Part shown: piece after piece, positions 27,360-35,292 of the stretch
Numbering within the stretch: position 1 is the stretch's first letter
Layout: each line of letters opens with the position of its first letter
Assembly: GCA_947063485.1 (NCBI GenBank)
Contig: CAMSSU010000002.1
Coordinates: 24,384 to 88,383, forward strand
DNA from: an uncultured Clostridia bacterium
GTDB lineage: Bacteria; Bacillota; Clostridia; Christensenellales; Christensenellaceae
Length of the DNA: 64,000 nucleotides
Direction of reading: 5' to 3'
Translations under genes and position numbers: made by a program
Notes under the pieces: model-generated
What the model saw: the letters and a program-made list of their open reading frames with translations, nothing else
Database searches by the model: none
What the model was told of the DNA's origin: nothing

Positions 27360-28367
27360 ATGAAGGCGATCTACACAAAGGGGAAGTATCAATTTGAACT
27401 GAGGGACATAGCACTAAGGCACTTGGAGCGCAATGAAGTGCTGATCCGGGTAGAGGCGTGCGGGCTATGCGGCTCGGATCTGCATACGGCCAAGAGGGCA
27501 GAAGAGTTTGTGCCTTTGGGCCATGAGGTGGCAGGCGTCGTCGAGCAAGTCGGAGCGTATGTAACCAATGTGAAGCCGGGAGATCGGGTTGTGCTGGAAA
27601 GCGGATCTTATGATCGGTTCTCGGATCTTTCGCGGGATGGAAAGTATGATCTGGATAACAACGGGCGGCATTTCTTCAATACCCAGCAGTATGGCAATGG
27701 CATGGGCTTTGCGGAATACCTGATCGCGGCGGATGAGGTCTGCGTTCCCTATGAGGGGCTCTCTCTGGCGGCCGCGGCTATGATAGAGCCAATGGGAGTG
27801 GGGTTTGACTTGGTAAAAGTTTCGGATATTGGGCTGGGCGATTCCGTGATGGTCGTGGGCATTGGAACCATCGGCCTTTGCGCTCTGCGGCTGGCTCGCC
27901 TTCGGGGAGCTTCCCGCATTATCGCCGTCAGCACTCCGGGGCGCGGCCGCAGAGACAGCGTGGCCAAGGCTTACGGGGCTGATGAGGTCGTCTGCTGGGG
28001 AGAGGACCTCTCTGGCTTCCAGGTAGACAGGATTCTCTGCACAACACCGCCCTACGTTATGCCCGAGCTGATGAAAAACCTGAATATCGGCGGCATTATG
28101 AGCTATATCGGAGAAGGGGACAGGGAGGAGCGCTTTGTTACCTTTGATATGAACTACTGGCACGGGCGCAAATTGCAGCTTCGGGCATCTTATGCGGCTC
28201 CGGCGCTGTATTTCCCGGCATGCATCCGGCTGGCACGCAGCGGCAGAATTGACCTGGATCTGCTTCACACGCACAATCTGCGGCTGGAGCATTTCAAGGA
28301 GGATTTCGATTTTTATATGCAAGATCGGGAGAATGCCATCAAGGCCGTGATGTTTACGGAAAGATAG
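27360..28367 (+). CDS. Zinc-dependent medium-chain dehydrogenase
   Basis: A 335-residue member of the MDR alcohol dehydrogenase family. The catalytic zinc site is given by CGLCGSDLH and GHEVAGVV; the Rossmann motif is VVGIGTIGLCALRLA. The lobe that normally carries four structural-zinc cysteines lacks them (RFSDLSRDGKYDLDNNG region). The ATG at 27360 follows GGGAGGAAGATTT. Sorbitol- or threonine-dehydrogenase-like activity is possible, but nothing nearby fixes the substrate. Closed by a terminator. Confidence 0.88.
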   Translation: MKAIYTKGKYQFELRDIALRHLERNEVLIRVEACGLCGSDLHTAKRAEEFVPLGHEVAGVVEQVGAYVTNVKPGDRVVLESGSYDRFSDLSRDGKYDLDNNGRHFFNTQQYGNGMGFAEYLIAADEVCVPYEGLSLAAAAMIEPMGVGFDLVKVSDIGLGDSVMVVGIGTIGLCALRLARLRGASRIIAVSTPGRGRRDSVAKAYGADEVVCWGEDLSGFQVDRILCTTPPYVMPELMKNLNIGGIMSYIGEGDREERFVTFDMNYWHGRKLQLRASYAAPALYFPACIRLARSGRIDLDLLHTHNLRLEHFKEDFDFYMQDRENAIKAVMFTER

Positions 28368-28375
28368 TTCTGGAA

Positions 28376-28419
28376 AATTCCACCCTGACGGGCTCTGCTC
28401 TTGGGTGGAATTTTTTTGC
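28376..28419. terminator. Terminator between dehydrogenase and membrane-protein gene
   Basis: AATTCCACCC / GGGTGGAATT with T-tract; also lies at the 3' end of the convergent minus-strand gene. Confidence 0.85.
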
Positions 28420-28847
28420 TAAAGCAGAAGCGGGCAATATCTGATGACCGGCCCCAAAAAGATGGCAAGATAGATGAGGCTGATATAGGGCTGATAATCG
28501 ATATAGAATTCCCGGAAGCTCAGGCTCCAGGGATGCCGGATGATGACCCAGCCAAACACGTCGAACACGATGCAGATGCCCGCCCAGACTGCGCCTGTGA
28601 GCAGTGCCTGCCCCAGCGTCGGCGCGGGAAGCCCGCTCATATACAGATAGCCGAACAAGCTGAACAGGATGATGTTATAAAGCGGGTGCCAGGGCTTGGT
28701 CTTCTCATAGCCCTCACCCATGCCATGCGCGTCCATCGGCTTCATATGCAAAACATAAATATTGAAAATAGTGTGCAGTACGCCCACCAGCGTTACCAAA
28801 AAATAACAGATCCAAAACCACAGCATGGACATCCCGAAATTCTGCAT
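28419..28847 (-). CDS. Four-helix membrane protein of unknown function
   Basis: A 142-residue integral membrane protein beginning MQNFGMSMLWFWICYFL. About four hydrophobic segments (residues near 5-30, 58-72, 78-100 and 120-140) with a loop holding YEKTKPWHPLYN. The ATG at 28847 follows GGGGGTGCAAAG; the in-frame codon at 28907 lacks a ribosome site. I do not recognise the family. It ends in the terminator shared with the dehydrogenase gene. Confidence 0.75.
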   Translation of the reverse strand: MQNFGMSMLWFWICYFLVTLVGVLHTIFNIYVLHMKPMDAHGMGEGYEKTKPWHPLYNIILFSLFGYLYMSGLPAPTLGQALLTGAVWAGICIVFDVFGWVIIRHPWSLSFREFYIDYQPYISLIYLAIFLGPVIRYCPLLL

Positions 28848-28951
28848 CTTTGCACCCCCTGACTGATATTTTGCCTTTATCATACTACCTGGATGTTTGC
28901 AGTGCAAGGATGGCTGCGAAATGAAGAAGCTAATTGGAAAAAGAGATGGGG

Positions 28952-28981
28952 TTGAGTTTGCAGGAGGGCATATGATATACT
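28952..28981 (+). promoter_or_regulatory. Possible promoter of the lipoprotein/protease operon
   Basis: TTGAGT (28952-28957), 18-nt spacer, TATACT (28976-28981), 84 bases before the start of the lipoprotein gene. Confidence 0.5.
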
Positions 28982-29065
28982 AGGAGCGATAAAAAATGTT
29001 TGACTGCGGGAGTGCTTTTGCCCGCGGCAAATTGCAAGACTATTTGTATCAAAGAGGTCATCAAT

Positions 29066-30184
29066 ATGTATCAGAAACCCCGTTGGATTTGTTTGCTTCT
29101 CGCAGCGTTGCTGCTGGCATTTCTCTGCTCTGGATGCAAGAGCGCGCAGACGCTGGAGACACTGCAGCAGCAGGCATATGAGGCAATAGAGGAAGGAGAT
29201 GCTCAAAAGGCTTATGAAATAGTGCTCGAAGCGGAGGCGCAGTTCCCCGGGGAACTGGACAGCGCGCTTTATCAGCTGCTTTTAGATCAGGCTGGCAGCG
29301 ATTTTGAGCAGGAACACGTCCTGGCCGTGTATGAGACGCTCGGCCGGAGGGGCGAGCTGGAACTGGCGCAAATGCTGGAGCTGGCGCAATATTATCAGGC
29401 CCAGGGAAAGCTCCGGCCGGCGCGGGATCTTTACGAGCTCTCTCTGCGGCGGGAGAATAGTGAGGAGATCTACTCACTGCTGCAAAGCATGACCATTTCA
29501 TTCGATCAGGAAAGCGAGCAGCTTCAGGCATACCTGCGGCAGGCAGGCAGCGCCGCCAGAGAAGAACGCATGCCCGAGCTGATTGGGCTGCTGCAAAGCG
29601 CAGAGTGGCTGAATGCCGCAATGCCCTCGAATGGGAACGGCGGCCGCTTCTATGAGACGGAGGAAGACGGAACGCGCATTCGCATTGCCGCGGAGCTCTC
29701 TGGCGGCAAGCCGGTTACCAGCATTTGGGTGCTGACGCAGGATGGGAAGGAAACGAGCATCAGGGTATCGCCGGAGGCAGTTGCGCTGGTGAGAGGCGAA
29801 GTGCGAGAAGGGGCTTACCAGGGCGCAGTATCCGCCGAAGTTCTGGAAATTTCTGCGGGGACGTTCTATCGGATTGATGGAACCTTGCAGAACAATCTGT
29901 TCAGCGGGCAGGCAAACTTCCAGCTGTTCTCTGTGGCCGCCCAAGATACGGTTGCGGCGCGCTGGGAACACCGGCAGGATGCCGCCGCCGGAGCGTTTAG
30001 CGGGGCTTTTGATGAAGGCGGGCATCCGCAGGCGCAGCAGCAGGGAGCGGCGGACAGCGTCGTCGTGGGATACGATGCAAACAATGAAAAGTATTTGTCT
30101 CTGCGCATCCCGGAAGGCGCTTCGGTGCAGGATGGCATTAGCATTTTCTGGATGCCGGTAGCCAATGCATGGGAGGGGCAGTAA
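29066..30184 (+). CDS. Exported lipoprotein with TPR-like N-terminal region
   Basis: A 372-residue lipoprotein: signal peptide with lipobox LCSGC (Cys24), then paired helices (about 30-160) with TPR-like periodicity such as AYEAIEEGDAQKAYEIVLEA. A mostly beta-predicted C-terminal half follows, with no known domain. The ATG at 29066 follows AAAGAGGTCATCAAT; the ORF continues upstream but without a ribosome site. The metalloprotease gene begins 1 base after its stop, so the two are an operon and may act together outside the cell. Confidence 0.82.
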   Translation: MYQKPRWICLLLAALLLAFLCSGCKSAQTLETLQQQAYEAIEEGDAQKAYEIVLEAEAQFPGELDSALYQLLLDQAGSDFEQEHVLAVYETLGRRGELELAQMLELAQYYQAQGKLRPARDLYELSLRRENSEEIYSLLQSMTISFDQESEQLQAYLRQAGSAAREERMPELIGLLQSAEWLNAAMPSNGNGGRFYETEEDGTRIRIAAELSGGKPVTSIWVLTQDGKETSIRVSPEAVALVRGEVREGAYQGAVSAEVLEISAGTFYRIDGTLQNNLFSGQANFQLFSVAAQDTVAARWEHRQDAAAGAFSGAFDEGGHPQAQQQGAADSVVVGYDANNEKYLSLRIPEGASVQDGISIFWMPVANAWEGQ

Positions 30185-30185
30185 A

Positions 30186-33100
30186 ATGAAAGGCAAAAGA
30201 CGCGGCGCTCTCATCCGCTGTATTGCGTTTTTGCTCTGCGCCTGCTTTTTTGCAGCGCTGATGCCGGCAGCCCCGGCCAAAGCAGCGGCAAAAAATCAGG
30301 GGACGCTGGCCAATTTGGTGATCTGCATCCGGTTCAGCGACTCGGACGACGCCCATGATATTTTCGCAAACGCCGAACACTGGGAAAAAGTGATGGGCAT
30401 GTACGATACGGCGGACGACTCCTTTAAAAACTATATCAAGGCGATTTCTGACCAGAAGCTCACCATCAACAACATCTTCCCCCAGCAGACGCAGAAAGAT
30501 GGAAAAACCATCTGCGCGGCACTGCGGCTGGATAAGAATGCGGATTACTATAAAAGCAACGAAAGCGCGATGGTGCAGGAAGTGATCCTGGCGGTTCAGG
30601 AGGGCAGAATCGCGCTGGGCGGGGAGAAGCTGGATTACCGGGAACCGGGTGTGCTGGATAACCTGACGATCATCGTCCAGGGTTCTGCATCCAGCATGAG
30701 CGACGGTTTCTGGCCGCACAGCACAGTTTACAGCGGCTATGAAAAAATGGACGGCGTTTTGGTGCGCGGCTATAATCTCTTAAATTCAGATACGCTGATT
30801 CGCACACTCACGTCCAGCGTCAATGTTTCGGGCGCGCAGGGGACCATCACGCATGAATTCCTGCATACGCTGGGGCTGCCGGATCTCTATCGCAGCAGCG
30901 GCGGATCGCCGGTTGGGCGCTGGAGCATCATGGCCTCGACGCTCTGCTATTTGCAGTATCCGCTGGAATATTGCCGGGAGATGCTTGGCTGGATTCAAAT
31001 TCCGGAGATCACAAAATCCGGGACATATACCATTCGCGTCGCCAGCGGGAAAGATAAATGGGGCGGCGCTTACCCGACGGCTCTTAAACTGAAGACACCG
31101 CAGTCCGACAGCCAGTTCTTCGTGGTGGAATACCGCAGGAAGCAGGCTGGCGCAACGTTCGATTCCTATATCCCAAGCAGCGGGCTGCTCATGTACCGGG
31201 TGGATGAATCGATATCAGACCGCAGCAATTACCGCGGAGAGAACTATATCTATGTCTTCCGGCCGGATGTTACGGACCCGGAAAAGGCGGAGGATATGAG
31301 CGGCACAACCTATCTCAGCGAGAATGCGGCGCTGGATATTGAAAAGGGCGAGACTTCCTATGGCAGCACGGATTTGAATGCGCCGTTTACGGAGAACACG
31401 CTCTATTATCCCGGCGGAAAAAACAGTGGCATTGCGATTTCCAATGCGCACTATTCGGAAGATGGGGAACTGCTCATCTTTGACGTGGAGTTTGCAGATA
31501 CGAGCGGAGAGGAATACTGGCAGCAGTATGGGCAGGCCATGGGCGGCATGAAAGGCGCGGGCGCTTCCCTGGCAATGGGGGACGATGGCACACTTTATGC
31601 GGCTTCCTGCGGCAGCGATGGAAAGTTAAGACTCATGCAAAGTAGGAATGGCAATAACTGGACGCAGGTTACGACGCTGGGCGGGGTGGAGGCGCTTCCC
31701 GATGCCGCGCTGAAATGGTATCAGGGCTCGCTCTACCTGGGCGTTATGCTAAGCGGCTCCAAGCCGGCGGCATACCGGCTGACGAACGGCACGTGGAAGC
31801 AGCTTTGGGTTTCCTCCGAGACTTACGCAATGCAGCCGCAGTGGCTGGAGCATCAAAGCACACTCTATCTGGGCTATGTGAAAAGCGGAACCAAGGCGCT
31901 GGCTCTGCAAAAAATTGCGGGGAGCGGGGCTGCGCTGCCAAACCTTACGGTGGGCAGCTACCTCACCAATCCCGCGCTTTGCAGCTGGAACGGAAAAGTC
32001 TTCGCGGTTTATAGCGACTTTATGTCCAGCAAGAATACGACCAAAGTTGCCGTGTGCAGCGGGGGCAAGTGGAGCGAGGTTTTGGATACGGGGATTACCG
32101 CTGGCAAGCTCCATGCGGCGGCATCAAACTCTTCCCAGCTGGCGCTCATTGCGGGAAACGATGCCGGGGTGGATAAGCTGTTCCTCTATGACGGGAAGCA
32201 GTGGAAGAGCGAGGATGCGGCATTTGCGCGCGGGGCGCTGGAAGTGCAGATGTTCTATTATGGAAACGATCTCTATGCAAGCCATATCGATAAAAACCGG
32301 CAGATGGCTCTGCAAAAGAGGACGTCCAGCGGATGGAAACAGGTGGGCAAGCCGATCGCGGCGCCTGTGGACAGCTCGGCTTCGGATGTGATCTTTGCAA
32401 AAGGAGTCTGCTATGCGGCTTATGTCGCGCAGGGAACGCAAAACTTGCTGGTTCGTTTCCATAAGCTGGATCCTCCCAGCGGCGGCGTGGTAGACCCGCC
32501 AAAGCCAAAAGATGACTATACCGTTTCGCTGACGCTGGCCGGAACGCCCAGCAACTCCAAAATCTATATAGATGGGCGCGCATACCAGGCACAGCGCAGC
32601 GGCAGTACGCTCAAAGTTACCCTATCGAATGGGCGTGCCAGGACGGCCACATATTATGAGACCAATGCCAGCGGAGTTCCTACGGGCATGCAGGTTTGGC
32701 TGCTTTCCTTCTCCGGCGGCAAATATACCGCGCAGAGGCAGGATGCCCTCAAAGATTTGCTGACGTATCACGGTTTTTCCATTCGGATCTCCGGCGACAC
32801 AGGCATCCGCTTTAAAACAGGAATTTCGGAGAGCACCAAGGGCGCTTTGCTTGGCGGCGGCCTGAACGGCTTCCGTTTACAGGAATATGGAACGCTGGTC
32901 ATGATGCAGGAGAATATCAACAAAGGATATGCCTTCGTGCTGGGCGGCGATAAAGTGGCGTCTGGGCGCAGTTACTGGAAGCAGAACGGCGCCGTGAACG
33001 ACCGTGTGTTCGAGACGGTTCAGGGGCGGCAGCGCTTTACTTCGGTTCTGGTGCGCCTGCCTGCCGAGCGCTATAAAACGGAGTTTGCGTTCCGGGGATA

Positions 33101-33260
33101 TATCATTTTGCAGAAAGACGGGCAGAGCTATACCATCTATGGGCCGCCCATGGCAAAAAGCATTTATTCGATTGCGCAGCAGCTCATCGCCCGGCATGAT
33201 TATGCTGTGGGCTCGCCGGAAGATCGGTTTTTGCGTAAAATCATTACAGATGCCAGATAG
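30186..33260 (+). CDS. Secreted M6-like metalloprotease
   Basis: A 1024-residue exported protein with a signal peptide (about 1-34, ending PAKAAA). The zinc motif HEFLHTLGLPDLY (about 222) fits HExxHxxGxxD of metzincin-like M6 (immune inhibitor A) peptidases. The segment GRWSIMAS soon after plausibly includes the Met-turn. Residues about 430-770 contain repeated short strands (patterns like GSLYLGVM and STLYLGYV) suggestive of a beta-propeller. After a Pro-rich linker (PPSGGVVDPPKPKDD) comes a C-terminal domain of about 240 residues. The ATG at 30186 follows GGGAGGGGCAG. Secretion and the adhesive-looking tail suggest action on extracellular protein or glycoprotein. Confidence 0.85.
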   Translation: MKGKRRGALIRCIAFLLCACFFAALMPAAPAKAAAKNQGTLANLVICIRFSDSDDAHDIFANAEHWEKVMGMYDTADDSFKNYIKAISDQKLTINNIFPQQTQKDGKTICAALRLDKNADYYKSNESAMVQEVILAVQEGRIALGGEKLDYREPGVLDNLTIIVQGSASSMSDGFWPHSTVYSGYEKMDGVLVRGYNLLNSDTLIRTLTSSVNVSGAQGTITHEFLHTLGLPDLYRSSGGSPVGRWSIMASTLCYLQYPLEYCREMLGWIQIPEITKSGTYTIRVASGKDKWGGAYPTALKLKTPQSDSQFFVVEYRRKQAGATFDSYIPSSGLLMYRVDESISDRSNYRGENYIYVFRPDVTDPEKAEDMSGTTYLSENAALDIEKGETSYGSTDLNAPFTENTLYYPGGKNSGIAISNAHYSEDGELLIFDVEFADTSGEEYWQQYGQAMGGMKGAGASLAMGDDGTLYAASCGSDGKLRLMQSRNGNNWTQVTTLGGVEALPDAALKWYQGSLYLGVMLSGSKPAAYRLTNGTWKQLWVSSETYAMQPQWLEHQSTLYLGYVKSGTKALALQKIAGSGAALPNLTVGSYLTNPALCSWNGKVFAVYSDFMSSKNTTKVAVCSGGKWSEVLDTGITAGKLHAAASNSSQLALIAGNDAGVDKLFLYDGKQWKSEDAAFARGALEVQMFYYGNDLYASHIDKNRQMALQKRTSSGWKQVGKPIAAPVDSSASDVIFAKGVCYAAYVAQGTQNLLVRFHKLDPPSGGVVDPPKPKDDYTVSLTLAGTPSNSKIYIDGRAYQAQRSGSTLKVTLSNGRARTATYYETNASGVPTGMQVWLLSFSGGKYTAQRQDALKDLLTYHGFSIRISGDTGIRFKTGISESTKGALLGGGLNGFRLQEYGTLVMMQENINKGYAFVLGGDKVASGRSYWKQNGAVNDRVFETVQGRQRFTSVLVRLPAERYKTEFAFRGYIILQKDGQSYTIYGPPMAKSIYSIAQQLIARHDYAVGSPEDRFLRKIITDAR

Positions 33261-33276
33261 GATGGAGGAAAAGCGT

Positions 33277-33729
33277 ATGAAAAAGACAATACTTTTGAGC
33301 GGCGCGGCGGCCGTCATGCTTTTTGCCGCCGGAATGGGTAGCGGCTGGCTGCTGTTTCATCAGGAAAAAGAGGAGCCGGCGGAGCGGGAAATCCGCATCC
33401 GCGTGGCGGATGGGAATGTGGAATGGTCTGCCGGCGGCGAGTGGAGCCAGGCGGGGACGGTCGCGCAATTGCAGGAGGGCGATCCCTATGCGGCCCGGGC
33501 GAGCTGGGGGGAGTACCCTGCAGCTGAAAATACCCCTTCTGCTTGGATCATAAGCGACGTGCCCAAAGTGGAAGAGCCGACATCGCGGCCAACTAAGCGC
33601 CCCAGCCGCCCGTCGGGCAGCGGCAATACGGGCGGAAACTCCGGCGGGGGCGGGGCGACGCAGACGCCAACAACCCCTTCCAAGCCCCAGGATGGAGAAG
33701 ATGTGGGCTGGTCGGACGATCTGCTTTAA
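33277..33729 (+). CDS. Anchored protein with Pro/Ser/Gly-rich tail
   Basis: A 150-residue protein with one N-terminal hydrophobic segment (about 5-26) and no lipobox, hence a signal-anchor or cleaved signal peptide. A small domain (about 38-90) precedes a low-complexity tail (PTKRPSRPSGSGNTGG, then TQTPTTPSKPQ) typical of wall-spanning linkers. The ATG at 33277 follows GGAGGAAAAGCGT. It is 16 bases from the metalloprotease gene and ends the operon. Function unknown; it may tether or assist the protease (inference). Confidence 0.75.
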   Translation: MKKTILLSGAAAVMLFAAGMGSGWLLFHQEKEEPAEREIRIRVADGNVEWSAGGEWSQAGTVAQLQEGDPYAARASWGEYPAAENTPSAWIISDVPKVEEPTSRPTKRPSRPSGSGNTGGNSGGGGATQTPTTPSKPQDGEDVGWSDDLL

Positions 33730-33731
33730 TA

Positions 33732-33771
33732 AAAAGAGCGAAGAGAGAGTTCTCTTCGCTCTTTTTTCAGC
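33732..33771 (+). terminator. Terminator of the exported-protease operon
   Basis: AAAGAGCGAAGAGA / TCTCTTCGCTCTTT, a long near-perfect stem with T6. Confidence 0.92.
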
Positions 33772-33814
33772 GGGAAGAAAGGAAATAGGCCGAGGCGCTT
33801 ATTCACGATATTAC

Positions 33815-34123
33815 AACCTCGCGGCGTTCGCCGAGGCGAAGCCCGGGGGCCTGAGGAGTTATGGAACCATGGCACTGTGCTGAAAAAGAGGCAAGCTTGC
33901 GTTCGCCTTTATCATGGTATAATAATCTCACGGTGTTAACCGAAGCGTAGCTTCGGACGCCTGAGAGAACACTGAACCATGGCGTTGCTCCGCTTCGCCG
34001 CAACGCAAAAAGAAGAAGCAAGCTGACGCTTGCGCTTATCATGGTATAATGAACGCATAAAGGGCCGAGCGTTCATTGACGGCTGCCGCCAGCGCACGTT
34101 GCGCGCTGACGACATGGTATAAT
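33815..34123 (+). repeat. Tandem diverged repeat array, each unit ending CATGGTATAAT
   Basis: Three related units fill the 435-base gap before sbcD. Each ends in CATGGTATAAT, with TATAAT at 33918, 34045 and 34118. The first two units (about 33815-33923 and 33924-34050) align over most of their length, sharing ACCATGGC, a CAAGC...GCTTGCG segment and TTATCATGGTATAAT. The third is shorter (73 bases). Each TATAAT is followed by a hairpin, for example CCGAAGC-GTA-GCTTCGG at 33940-33956. No ORF in the array looks coding. The last TATAAT lies 42 bases before the sbcD start and may be its promoter. Confidence 0.7.
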
Positions 34124-34164
34124 AAGAGAAAACACTTGCCAATCGGCAGGCAGGGAGGAATCGT

Positions 34165-35292
34165 GTGAGAATACTGCATACCTCTGATCTTCATCTTGGG
34201 ATCAGCCTAATGGGCAGAAGCCTACTGGAGCATCAGCGCTATCTGATAGAAGAGCTGGCAAAAACCGTCCGGCAGGAACGGATCGATGCTGTGCTCATCA
34301 GCGGCGATCTGTTCGATCGCTCGGTCGTGGCGGCGGAAGTGATCGAGCTGTATAACGAGCTGGCCACCAGGCTCTGCATCGGGCAGGGCGTGAAGGTATT
34401 TGCCATAGCGGGCAACCACGACGGCGCAGAGCGGCTGGCGTCCTGCAGTGCACTGCTGGAGCAGGCAGGGCTGTATGTTGCCGGGCGGCTGCGGGAGGGC
34501 CCGCGCCATGTTCGGCTGGAACAGAGGGGAGAAGCGGTCAACTTCTTTTTGCTGCCCTATTTTAACCCGGATGAAGTGCGCAGCCTGACGGGCAAACCCG
34601 CCCGGGATATGCAGGAGGCGCTCCAAATTCTGCTGGCCGAATGGATGCCGGCTCCCGTGCCGGGGGAGCGCAATATTTTGCTGGCGCACCTGTTCGTGCG
34701 CGGCGGGGTGACGGCAGGAAGCGACAGGACGGCCGTCATCGGCGGAGCGGCGGTGGTTGGGGCGCAGAGCATGGAAGCGTTTGACTATGTCGCCCTGGGG
34801 CATCTGCATGCGCCGCAAAAAGTGGGCAAAAATGCCTATTATTCCGGGACGCCGCTGCCCTATTCCTTTTCGGAAAAGGATCATCAGAAGCGCTTTTTGG
34901 TTTTGGATACAGAAGATCTCAGCTTGCGGGAAATCCCCATCCAGGCGCCCTATTGCCTGCGGGAGGAGCGCGGAACGCTGGAAGCGCTGAAAAAGCAGGT
35001 AGAGGATCACCCCAGCCAGGACTACCTGCGCCTGGAAGTAACGGATGCGCGCATTGCAAAAGAGGATTATGAACTCTTCCGATCGGCATACCCGAATCTG
35101 CTTTTGGCTTATAGCTCGGCCTATGCGCCGGGAGAGGAGGCCGCGCTTTCGCCCGAGCAGGTGGAGCAGCTTTCGGCAGAGGCGATCTTGCAGGAATTTT
35201 TGCAGGAACAGGAGGGCCGAGACCCCGGCCAGGAGGAAGTGCAGTGGTTTTTGCGCGCGATGGAGCAGGCAGAGAAAGGAGCGCTGTTATGA
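34165..35292 (+). CDS. sbcD: Exonuclease subunit SbcD
   Basis: Mre11-type nuclease subunit of the SbcCD complex, which cleaves DNA hairpins and protein-blocked ends. Phosphoesterase motifs are in order: SDLHLG (7-12), SGDLFDRS, GNHDGAERL and HLFVRGG, then GHLHAPQ. The 375 residues are in the normal range. GTG start at 34165 follows GGGAGGAATC. The stop overlaps the sbcC start as ATGA. Its placement directly downstream of palindrome-rich repeats is notable, because SbcCD acts on such structures. Confidence 0.95.
   Translation: MRILHTSDLHLGISLMGRSLLEHQRYLIEELAKTVRQERIDAVLISGDLFDRSVVAAEVIELYNELATRLCIGQGVKVFAIAGNHDGAERLASCSALLEQAGLYVAGRLREGPRHVRLEQRGEAVNFFLLPYFNPDEVRSLTGKPARDMQEALQILLAEWMPAPVPGERNILLAHLFVRGGVTAGSDRTAVIGGAAVVGAQSMEAFDYVALGHLHAPQKVGKNAYYSGTPLPYSFSEKDHQKRFLVLDTEDLSLREIPIQAPYCLREERGTLEALKKQVEDHPSQDYLRLEVTDARIAKEDYELFRSAYPNLLLAYSSAYAPGEEAALSPEQVEQLSAEAILQEFLQEQEGRDPGQEEVQWFLRAMEQAEKGALL

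Noticed and set aside
33815..34130. Array considered as CRISPR
   Set aside because: Only three units of unequal length, diverged throughout rather than identical repeats with unique spacers, and no cas genes nearby.
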